A DNA stretch of 64,000 bases, from contig CAYQDB010000001.1 in NCBI GenBank assembly GCA_964416195.1, forward strand, positions 170,936 to 234,935, read 5' to 3'. The position numbers and the translations under genes are program-made. How positions within the stretch are numbered: position 1 is the first letter of the stretch; each line of letters opens with the position of its first letter. This DNA is from CAYQDB01 sp964416195. GTDB taxonomy: Bacteria; Zixibacteria; MSB-5A5; GN15; FEB-12. The notes beneath the pieces are model-generated. The model worked only from the letters and a program-made list of their open reading frames with translations, did no database searches and had not been told where the DNA came from. Of this stretch, positions 17,095-24,873 are shown in pieces.

Positions 17095-19320
17095 ATGTCA
17101 CGTGTAGGTGAAATGTCCAGAGGTTATAGTGGTGAGTTTGTACGGGGGGTTCCTGTAAGGACGCTAACAGTTAGAGCGGTAGGCATTATGGCGCTTGCCT
17201 TATTGCTTTCCGTTCTCATCTCTCCCACCCTGCATGCGGAGAGAGCAACTCCACAGGAAATGGAGCGGGTTTGTCAGAACTGGCTGACGTACATGGTATC
17301 TGAGAAGGGCGCCTGGGCGGGGGAAACCAGTCCGCAGATTACGGACGTTCGCGAGATCATCGAGAATGACACCGTGCTGGCCTACTGCTACTCTATTGCT
17401 CCTAATGGCTATGTAGTTGTGCCCGTTCTCAAAGAACTTCCTCCGGTCAAGACCTGCTCGGAGGAGTGTAGTCTCGATGTGAATGCAGAGCATGGATTCG
17501 CACAGCTTCTCAGGGAGGTTTTGCTCGACCGAGTCAGAGCTTTCACAGAGGCTTATGGGAGCTTGGAGGCATCCCAGCCGTCTAAAGGCGATGTCATTTT
17601 AGGGAGAGTTCACGGGCAGCAATGGGATCACTTCTTAGCTGCCCCGGACGAGTTTGAAACAAGCCTGAGTAGGGGCGCCTATGCTCCTATGGATCAGGCA
17701 GGTCCCCTGCTGACTACCTCCTGGCACCAGGGTAGTCCATATTATAACTACTGCCCGATGGGAGACGGTGGCCGTTGCGTGGTGGGCTGTGTGGCAACCG
17801 CTGCGGCGCAGATAATGGCGTACCATCAGTGGCCTACATGCGGTTATGGCAGCCATACGTACTATTGGCCCGGTGACTATTCCTGTGAAGGCAGCAGCCC
17901 TGGCGAGTGGCTGTCCGCCGATTTCTGGGATGACTATGACTGGGCAAATATGGCGGATAATTGCCATTTTCCGGGATGCACTCCTGAAGAAGAGGATGCT
18001 CTGGCTGAACTGTGTTACGAAGTGGGCGTTGCCTTTGAGATGGACTACGGCAGGTGCGGGTCGGGCATTTATGGTTCAGAAATTCCTTACTGTATGAACG
18101 CCTATGAAACGAATTTCAGGTACCGTGACCAGATGGTCCATGAATGGCGCCTCTCATATAATTCTGAAAATTGGTTCAATCTGATAAAGACAGAAATCAA
18201 CGAGAGTCGGCCGATCTGGTATTTTATCACAGGGCACTCCATCGTCTGTGACGGGTGGAGAGACCCGTCGGGCGTGAAACAGTATCATATGAACTATGGC
18301 TGGGATGATGGTCACACCACCTGGTATACTCTGGATGAATATCACTGCCCCGGTGGCGCCGGTAGCTGTTCTCAAGATCATGAAAGTATAGTCCGGAATA
18401 TAGCCCCTGACAGAGGTGTGATGTTTGTAGCCGATACGACCTTTGGTTGGGTGCCGTTTGATGTGAATTTTACAGGATCATCGGAGTATGAACCGGTTGA
18501 TAGCTGGACCTGGGATTTCGGAGACGGTGGTTCTGCGTTTATTCAATCTCCGCTGCATACATACGAAATCCCGGGGATGTTCGATGTCTCGCTCGCGGTT
18601 GACACCGGTGGAGATACTCTTTCTATAGAACGCCCCCAGTATGTTATTGGCCTGGCTGATTCCTTGATTGCCTGCGATGCCCTGGGGAGCAAGAGCAGCG
18701 TTGTTGAGGTAACTATCTCTGCAAGAAATAATGTTCCCCTCAGCAGGCTGATAATTCCCTTTGAGTTCTTCGGTACTCTTAACACAAGTTACTATAGTGA
18801 TACCTTTTCAACAGTTGGTTGTCGAACCGAAGCTTTTGAAGTACAGTCGTGGTTTCACTACGATCTGGGCAATGGGCACGGCACGGTGAAATTGGAAACT
18901 TCATCTTCTGCTTTGCCGCCGGGAGAGGGTGCGGTTTTGAAGCTCTATTTTGCCATTCCATATACTGCTACCCCGGAACAGGCTGACACCGTTGAGGTGG
19001 ATGGATATAGCACATATCTGCCGGAGTTTTCCGGGAATATAGTCGAATACAATCCGCGACCGGTTGCTAGTGAGATAACCGCTACTTGCTGCACAGGTAT
19101 CAGGGGCAATGTTGATGGTGACATGCTTGATGATGTTAATGTAGCCGATATAACCCATCTGGTTGGATACCTCTTTAAAGGCGGGCCGGAGCCCCCGTGT
19201 ATCGACGAGGCGAACGTGGATGGAATTGTAGGCTTGGGCGGACCGGTGGATGTTAGCGACGTAACCTATCTCGTTGCTTACCTCTTCCTGAGCGGGCCGC
19301 CACCGCCACCGTGTCTGTAA
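17095..19320 (+). CDS. Secreted C10-type (streptopain-like) cysteine peptidase with PKD, cohesin-like and paired dockerin-like regions
   Basis: 741 residues. A signal peptide lies at about 20-47. The catalytic region (about 180-440) has the streptopain-type nucleophile motif VGCVATAAAQIM followed by YHQWP, the catalytic His in GHSIVCDGW, and HMNYGWDDG at the position of streptopain's Asn/Trp segment. Then follow a PKD domain (SWTWDFGDGG), a cohesin-like beta region (about 525-665), and a C-terminal pair of dockerin-like loops (GNVDGD...DDVNVADITHLVGYLF and PVDVSDVTYLVAYLF). GGTGA ahead of the ATG at 17095 favours it over an ATG 15 bases upstream. It is probably exported to degrade proteins outside the cell. 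The dockerin-like tail is typical of Zixibacteria-type secreted proteins, not evidence of a cellulosome. Confidence 0.9.
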   Translation: MSRVGEMSRGYSGEFVRGVPVRTLTVRAVGIMALALLLSVLISPTLHAERATPQEMERVCQNWLTYMVSEKGAWAGETSPQITDVREIIENDTVLAYCYSIAPNGYVVVPVLKELPPVKTCSEECSLDVNAEHGFAQLLREVLLDRVRAFTEAYGSLEASQPSKGDVILGRVHGQQWDHFLAAPDEFETSLSRGAYAPMDQAGPLLTTSWHQGSPYYNYCPMGDGGRCVVGCVATAAAQIMAYHQWPTCGYGSHTYYWPGDYSCEGSSPGEWLSADFWDDYDWANMADNCHFPGCTPEEEDALAELCYEVGVAFEMDYGRCGSGIYGSEIPYCMNAYETNFRYRDQMVHEWRLSYNSENWFNLIKTEINESRPIWYFITGHSIVCDGWRDPSGVKQYHMNYGWDDGHTTWYTLDEYHCPGGAGSCSQDHESIVRNIAPDRGVMFVADTTFGWVPFDVNFTGSSEYEPVDSWTWDFGDGGSAFIQSPLHTYEIPGMFDVSLAVDTGGDTLSIERPQYVIGLADSLIACDALGSKSSVVEVTISARNNVPLSRLIIPFEFFGTLNTSYYSDTFSTVGCRTEAFEVQSWFHYDLGNGHGTVKLETSSSALPPGEGAVLKLYFAIPYTATPEQADTVEVDGYSTYLPEFSGNIVEYNPRPVASEITATCCTGIRGNVDGDMLDDVNVADITHLVGYLFKGGPEPPCIDEANVDGIVGLGGPVDVSDVTYLVAYLFLSGPPPPPCL

Positions 19321-19366
19321 AGTAACCGCTGCGAGGCTGCGTCAAATCTGTTTCGCTTAACCTTAT

Positions 19367-19397
19367 GGCCGCCCTGACTATGTCCGGGTGGCCTTTT
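19367..19397 (+). terminator. Intrinsic terminator after the C10 peptidase
   Basis: GGCCGCCC at 19367-19374 pairs with GGGTGGCC at 19386-19393 (one G-U), followed by TTTT; 46 bases after the stop codon. Confidence 0.7.
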
Positions 19398-19502
19398 CGT
19401 ACTTGGAGGCTCGCTTCTGGATGCGCCAGGCAAAAGGCCTGGAGCGCCAGTGTCCAGTACGAAAACAGGATCAATAGCGGAAGAAGCTCCGTGTTGCTTT
19501 GA

Positions 19503-21188
19503 TCAGGATATTGCCATAGCCGGTTGGCGTTTGGCCAGAGGGAAGTCGATACGAATTGATGTACCGCTACCGGTTGTTGAATCAATGCTTATCTTGCCGC
19601 TATGAGCATTGACAATCCGTTTGCAGACAACCAAGCCGAAACCGTGGCCGGATTCCTTTGTCGTAAATCTCTCCTGGAACAGTTTCTTCTGTAGCTCCGG
19701 CTCGATACCGACACCGGTGTCAGTTATGGCGAAACTAAAAGTCTCTTTATCCGGGTTTAGTTCACAACGCACACTGATGTTTCGCTTCTCGTGGCCCGAG
19801 GTGGCATCGGCAGCGTTATTGAAAAGGTTGTACAAAAGCTGCTGGATGTGTATGCTGTCGGCCTCGAACGGGATCGGCTGTTTGATAGGAGCGAGCTCAA
19901 TAGTCACTCCCTGGAACCGTCGTTGGGGTTTCAGGTAGTCGATCACCTCTCCCAGCAACCTGTCGAAGTAAACGATTTCTTTCTTGGAGGAGATTGGAGC
20001 GAGGTCCATCAGATTGCTGGTAAATTTCTTGATCTTTTCGATGTTATCGGCCATGGCCTGAACGTATTTCCCGAGCTCGTCATAGTTGCCTTTCTGCAAT
20101 TGGAAATCCAGAAGGGACAGACTGCCGATCACCACTCCCAGGAAGTTGTTGAGTTCATGTCCGATCTCGGCCGACATTTCGCCCCGGGTGGCCATTTTCT
20201 CCAGTTGGATCGTCTCGTCTTGAAGCTCCTTCAGCCGAGCGTAGGCCATCTGCGTCTCTTCCAATAGCTCAAGATTCTCAAGCGATAGGGCCAGTTGGTT
20301 GGCGGTGATGCTGAAAAGCTTTAGATCAGCTCCTTTGATGATTGTTGTGTTGGCAGGAAACCCCAACATAATTAGCCCAAGTAACGAAATCCCTCTGTTA
20401 ACCGGTATAGTAACCATCTGGGTGTCCTCGTTGAACCAGCGAGGAAGAAGATGTTGGGCAAGGTCTGGGTTGGGATAGGCTCTGTAAAGGGGGTGGTCAT
20501 TGACTTGAGAAACGAACACAGGCTCTTGGAACTTTATGATATCCAGCTTGTCAAGGCAGTCGGACAGCGGCTGTAAGGGTAGGGACTCCTCCTCATTTCT
20601 CTCATTAACTATCGTTACCATCGTGAAGGCGTTTCTGGCTCTATTCCAAAACAGAAGAGCGCCGTTGTCGGATTGGCAATGCATCATAGTGAAACGTAGA
20701 GAGACGGTACAAAGAGTGGAGCGGTCTCCCACTGTGATCAGCATCTGGTTCAGATCTGTAAGACTTTCGAGCTGCTGATCTGGGCTTTTCTCAGCCGCTT
20801 CCTTCCTAATCTTTTGTACGGCGCCCTTGATGGCGCGACGAATTTCATCAAGTTCGAACGGCTTCAGAATGTAATCGAAGGCTCCCTGTTTGATGGCATC
20901 TTTGGCGGAGTTCAGGTTGGCGTAGCCGGTCATAAAGATGACACCCATATCGGGTTGTATTGCACGTGCTCTTTTGACCAAATCAATGCCGTTGATGTCT
21001 GGCATTCTGATGTCTGTGACGATCAGGTCGAAGGTCTTGGATTCAATGATCTTGAAAGCGTCCGGACCTGTGGCAGCGGTTTCTATGTCGAAATCCTCGT
21101 CTTCGAGAGCGTCACAGATCAGGGAGAGGACGATGTTTTCATCGTCGACAACGAGTATTCGGGTTTGATTGTCTTTCGTTTCGTTCAT
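19503..21188 (-). CDS. Receiver-GAF-histidine kinase hybrid
   Basis: 561 residues, soluble. An N-terminal receiver (RILVVDDENIVLSL, phospho-acceptor in DLIVTDIRMPDING at about 57, conserved Lys in YILKPFE) is followed by a GAF-like region (about 140-310), a coiled linker and a kinase core: H-box SAEIGHELNNFLG, N-box NLFNNAADA, G1 DTGVGIEPE, G2 GHGFGLVVCKR. A receiver in front of a kinase core usually makes the kinase answer to an upstream phospho-donor. It is the last gene of a five-gene minus-strand signalling operon and overlaps the lone receiver gene before it by 4 bases. Confidence 0.92.
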   Translation of the reverse strand: MNETKDNQTRILVVDDENIVLSLICDALEDEDFDIETAATGPDAFKIIESKTFDLIVTDIRMPDINGIDLVKRARAIQPDMGVIFMTGYANLNSAKDAIKQGAFDYILKPFELDEIRRAIKGAVQKIRKEAAEKSPDQQLESLTDLNQMLITVGDRSTLCTVSLRFTMMHCQSDNGALLFWNRARNAFTMVTIVNERNEEESLPLQPLSDCLDKLDIIKFQEPVFVSQVNDHPLYRAYPNPDLAQHLLPRWFNEDTQMVTIPVNRGISLLGLIMLGFPANTTIIKGADLKLFSITANQLALSLENLELLEETQMAYARLKELQDETIQLEKMATRGEMSAEIGHELNNFLGVVIGSLSLLDFQLQKGNYDELGKYVQAMADNIEKIKKFTSNLMDLAPISSKKEIVYFDRLLGEVIDYLKPQRRFQGVTIELAPIKQPIPFEADSIHIQQLLYNLFNNAADATSGHEKRNISVRCELNPDKETFSFAITDTGVGIEPELQKKLFQERFTTKESGHGFGLVVCKRIVNAHSGKISIDSTTGSGTSIRIDFPLAKRQPAMAIS

Positions 21189-21553
21189 GTTGGCGAGCTT
21201 GGTGACAGAACTGTCTGGAGCGCCTTTTTTACTTGTTCAAGGTCAAACGGTTTGATCAAGCAGTGATGGGCGCCTTCCTTTTGGGCTATCTCGGCTAATG
21301 GACCGGGTAAGGAATCTGTCATGATGAATAACAACCCCGGCTTCTTGGCCGAGACCTCGCGGTAAACCTGATAACCGTTTTTCTTTGGCATATGGATATC
21401 GCAGAAAGCTACCGAATAATCGCCTGCGAGAGCTCTGTCAATGCCTTCCGCACCGTCCTTGGCCAGGTCTACGGCATATCCCAGATCGGTCAAGTATTCG
21501 TATAACAGCTCTCGTATTACTGTCGAATCATCTATGATCAATATCTTTATCAT
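21185..21553 (-). CDS. Single-domain response regulator (CheY-like)
   Basis: About 122 residues, a receiver domain only: IKILIIDDSTVIRELL, phospho-acceptor Asp in VAFCDIHMPKKNG, signalling residues and Lys in HCLIKPFDLEQ. No output domain, so it acts by protein contact or as a phosphate relay. A GTG at 21571, which overlaps the upstream gene, is an alternative start; the ATG at 21553 begins exactly at the receiver fold and is preferred. It overlaps the downstream hybrid kinase by 4 bases. Confidence 0.88.
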   Translation of the reverse strand: MIKILIIDDSTVIRELLYEYLTDLGYAVDLAKDGAEGIDRALAGDYSVAFCDIHMPKKNGYQVYREVSAKKPGLLFIMTDSLPGPLAEIAQKEGAHHCLIKPFDLEQVKKALQTVLSPSSPT

Positions 21554-21563
21554 TTGGGTAACA

Positions 21564-21935
21564 TCATCCACTCACAGCGTTTTCCACCGCTTGCATCAGT
21601 TCTTTGATACTAAAGGGCTTTGACAGAAAAGCGCATGCGCCGTTATTGATAGATTGGCTGATCGTATACAAACTCGAAAATGCCGATATCACTATAACCT
21701 TAGAAGTCGGGTCCTGCTGGCGGGCAAACTTCACTACCTCCTCGCCCGGCACCCGAGGCATCTTCAAGTCCGTAATGATCAGATCGAACTTCCGCTCTTT
21801 GATCTGTTCAATTGCTTCGTCCCCATCGCTGGCTAAGCTGACGGCATAATCTTCCCCCAGGACTTCCGACAGGAAATTCCGTATGATTTCTTCGTCATCA
21901 ACGACAAGAACGGACTTTTTGTTTGGCTCATTCAT
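21564..21935 (-). CDS. Single-domain response regulator (CheY-like)
   Basis: 123 residues, receiver domain only: SVLVVDDEEIIRNFL, phospho-acceptor Asp in DLIITDLKMPRVPG, Ser/Ala switch region VIVISAFSS and Lys in FLSKPFSIKEL. It lies 3 bases after the membrane kinase gene and just before a second lone receiver, so the two are probably alternative phospho-acceptors or a relay towards the hybrid kinase. Confidence 0.9.
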   Translation of the reverse strand: MNEPNKKSVLVVDDEEIIRNFLSEVLGEDYAVSLASDGDEAIEQIKERKFDLIITDLKMPRVPGEEVVKFARQQDPTSKVIVISAFSSLYTISQSINNGACAFLSKPFSIKELMQAVENAVSG

Positions 21936-21938
21936 CGG

Positions 21939-23630
21939 TTACACATTGGTGTTGCCCGGTACCTTACCCATAAGTGTCGTATTTCGTTTATCGGAGCCTC
22001 GTGACTGTTTCTGAACCGGCAAAATCACGGAGAAAGTTGTTCCTTGGCCAACAGTGGAGTCAATCTTGATCTCGCCTCCGTGGCTCTTGATGATGCCGTA
22101 ACTGACCGACAGGCCCAGGCCTGTTCCTTTTCCAACCTCTTTGGTCGTGAAGAAAGGCTCAAATATCTTCTTCAGGTTTTCAGGTGGAATACCTATGCCT
22201 TGGTCAATGAACAACAGCTCCACTGCGCCGCCGAACTCCCCAACCGCTGGACTGTAGCGAGAGATGACCTTGATTTCTGATTCGGCAGTCGAGGCATGCA
22301 TGGCATTTATGATCAGGTTGGTGAAAACCTGCTGTAACTGTCCCACGTTGCCTTCGATTGTGGGTAGGTTGGGATCGAGAGCCACCTTAAGCTCAATCTG
22401 ATTCATGTGCAACTGATGTTCCACGAAAGTTATAGTGTCGTTAAGAACTTTGTTTATGTCGATTTCCTCAAGCATGGTGGCGTGTGAGGCGCGGGAGAAG
22501 CGAAGCAGGTTCTGGACAATATCTTTACAGCGTCGCGTCTGAGTTTCAATGTCAGCGAGGTAACGCATGTATTTATCAAGGTCCTTATGCTCGGCATAGG
22601 CCTCCTTGTTTTTCCTCATTTTTTCTAGTGTGAACTGGGCATAGCCAAGGATTCCTCCCAGTGGATTGTTCAACTCGTGAGCCACGCCGGCAGCTAACTG
22701 TCCGATAGCACCCATTTTCTCTGACTGGATCAATTGCGCCTGAGCCTGATCCAGCTCCTTGGTTCTCTCAACTATTTTTTCTTCCAGCGTGCGGTTGTAC
22801 CGTTCTATCTCATTACGCGAATGCTTTAACGACTCGATCATCTTATTGAAGGTATTGGCCAAATGACCGATTTCGTCGTGCTGACTGATTTGTACTTGCT
22901 GATTCAGGTCTCCACGGCTGACCTGATCCGTCACCTGAACCAACATTTTGATTGGTCCCGTTACCGCCCTGGCAAAAAAGGCCAGTATGAGTATTGCCAG
23001 GACAAGAATAACGACCGTGAGCACAGTTGCAGTGCGACTCGCCTCTGCGATTGATTTATTTACTTTTTCCAGCGACAGTATCAATCTGATCGATCCGATT
23101 TCTTCCGTCACCAGCTCGTGTGCGACTGATCCCTCCAGGCCACCGGTAAGACCAAGGTTTTCCCTGTTGAGCTTCTCCTTGCGAGAGACTACCGGGTGGT
23201 GGAGTTCAATGTACTCCTGCCTAGCGTCCGTCTCTATGTAGTAAGGGCAACACTTGTCATCATGCACTACTTCGCTAGCCAGGCCTCGTTTGACCTTGGT
23301 GTTTCTTTCGTCCCATTCGCCGATTCGTGACAGTACTGTCCCTTCCTTGTTGGAAATGGCTGCGTATTTGACAGCCTCGAACTGTGAGAGGATGGCCAGT
23401 AGCTCGTCCAGCTCGTACTTGGATTCAAACAGGACGCCACTTTCAGCGTTCATGGCAGTGATTCGTATCATTGTCTCGCCGCTGGTTTGCAGCTCCCGCC
23501 GGAAGCTTTCGGCTTGTCGATCAATCAGGTAGACGCTGATAATCAGGATACTGATAGTGAGCATGGTCGACACCGGCAGGATAAACTTTGTCCGGAGGCC
23601 GCAGTTTTTAATTTTCCCGAGGAGGCTCAT
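21939..23630 (-). CDS. Membrane HAMP-type sensor histidine kinase
   Basis: 563 residues. Transmembrane segments at about 16-36 and 197-217 bracket a 160-residue periplasmic sensor region containing a CC pair. A HAMP domain follows, then a coiled coil and the kinase core with H-box VAHELNNPLGGILGY, N-box TNLIINAMHAS, G1 DQGIGIPPE and G2 GKGTGLGLSVSYG. The start overlaps the substrate-binding-protein gene by 4 bases, so the two are translationally coupled; the binding protein probably presents its ligand to this kinase. Confidence 0.93.
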   Translation of the reverse strand: MSLLGKIKNCGLRTKFILPVSTMLTISILIISVYLIDRQAESFRRELQTSGETMIRITAMNAESGVLFESKYELDELLAILSQFEAVKYAAISNKEGTVLSRIGEWDERNTKVKRGLASEVVHDDKCCPYYIETDARQEYIELHHPVVSRKEKLNRENLGLTGGLEGSVAHELVTEEIGSIRLILSLEKVNKSIAEASRTATVLTVVILVLAILILAFFARAVTGPIKMLVQVTDQVSRGDLNQQVQISQHDEIGHLANTFNKMIESLKHSRNEIERYNRTLEEKIVERTKELDQAQAQLIQSEKMGAIGQLAAGVAHELNNPLGGILGYAQFTLEKMRKNKEAYAEHKDLDKYMRYLADIETQTRRCKDIVQNLLRFSRASHATMLEEIDINKVLNDTITFVEHQLHMNQIELKVALDPNLPTIEGNVGQLQQVFTNLIINAMHASTAESEIKVISRYSPAVGEFGGAVELLFIDQGIGIPPENLKKIFEPFFTTKEVGKGTGLGLSVSYGIIKSHGGEIKIDSTVGQGTTFSVILPVQKQSRGSDKRNTTLMGKVPGNTNV

Positions 23631-24565
23631 CGGTACACCTCCTTGGCCACGGCCACCAATTCCTTGGGGATTGTTACGTCGATATGTTTGGCTGTTTTTT
23701 CATTGTAGTGAAACCAGATTACGTCGGCAGACGTTACGCTGATTTCTCCGGGATTTTTTCCGTCGATGACTCGATTGGCGATTCCTCCCGCCTGGTGGCC
23801 GACCGCTTTATAGTCGAAATCCAGCGCAAACAACGCCCCCGACTCAACGACGTTGCGCGAGAATCCCATGAATGGTATCCCCTTGCGAAGCGTATTGAGA
23901 AGGATATATCTCGTTGATTGGGGATCAAACAGGTTAGGGTCTGCCACTGACCAGATGCCGTCTACGACCACCGCCAGTGAGTCAAGGGCTCTTGGAAGCT
24001 CCTTGATGTCGCTCACCTTGATGGGTATCAGTGTCAGACCCAGGGTTTTAGCCCTGGCCGCTGCCGGTGGAATCAAGCTGGCCGTATTGCCGGTGTAGAG
24101 AACCCCTATTCTTCGCAAATTGTGCACAATCTTCTTGAAGTATCTAAACTGCACATCGATCGGGATATCTATGGAGGCGCCGGTGATATTTCCCCCGGGC
24201 CGCGTCGTGGATTGTACAAAACCGGACAAAGCAGGATACATAACGGCGGCAAATACAATAGGGACATTGGTGAAGTTATCCTGTGCAAACTGGGTCGCAG
24301 AACTGCCTATTGTCAGCAGTAGGTTTGGTCTGATGGATTCCAGCGAATCGACGAGGCAGCGGACCTTATCCGGAGATTGATTAACATAGAAGCTGTGGAA
24401 AGTTGCCTCAGGATGCTCACGCATGATTACTTTCTGCGCGCCGTGCAAGGTGCGTTTTGTGGCAGTGAGACTATCACTCATGAGAACGGCGACATCGACC
24501 TTAGTCGATGCCTGAGAAGTGATACCCAGCAGAAACGCTAGGATAACAGTAGCAAGACGGAGCAT
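23627..24565 (-). CDS. ABC-type periplasmic substrate-binding protein (TrpX/ABC_sub_bind type), orphan
   Basis: 312 residues. A signal peptide starts at the preferred ATG 24565, with GAGAGG about 10 bases upstream; a GTG at 24598 would add 11 residues. The mature protein has the bilobed binding-protein pattern of the ABC_sub_bind family: VDVAVLMSDS at the start, LLLTIGSSATQFAQ, VPIVFAAVMYP, NITGASIDIP, RIGVLYTGN. No permease or ATPase gene is nearby; it is followed by a membrane histidine kinase and receivers in an overlapping operon, which suggests it senses a ligand rather than feeding a transporter. Confidence 0.87.
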   Translation of the reverse strand: MLRLATVILAFLLGITSQASTKVDVAVLMSDSLTATKRTLHGAQKVIMREHPEATFHSFYVNQSPDKVRCLVDSLESIRPNLLLTIGSSATQFAQDNFTNVPIVFAAVMYPALSGFVQSTTRPGGNITGASIDIPIDVQFRYFKKIVHNLRRIGVLYTGNTASLIPPAAARAKTLGLTLIPIKVSDIKELPRALDSLAVVVDGIWSVADPNLFDPQSTRYILLNTLRKGIPFMGFSRNVVESGALFALDFDYKAVGHQAGGIANRVIDGKNPGEISVTSADVIWFHYNEKTAKHIDVTIPKELVAVAKEVYR

Positions 24566-24873
24566 GCGCTTGTTAACCTCTCTCGTCAGGCAAGCCACAC
24601 CGGTTTATGCTCGCCTCCAGAACGGAGTGGAGGTGCAGTATTCTCATCAGGAACCAATACCGTATGGACATCATCCTCTCTATCGGAAGAACCAATGTAA
24701 ACTTGACGAATCTATTATGAGAGCTCCGGCCTATAATCCTATCGGGTTTTCAGCCGCTGGGCTGGCTTTACGGGGGCTCAAAAAAGTGACGATTCAGGGG
24801 TTAAGTTGCCACGTTTCATTCCGACAATTATTGACAAACGGATAAACAACCGCAGATGGGAGGAGGAATCGCC

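Noticed and set aside
17095..19320. Cellulosome component
   Set aside because: The dockerin-like tail occurs widely on secreted proteins of this kind of bacterium; there is no scaffoldin or glycoside hydrolase in the window.
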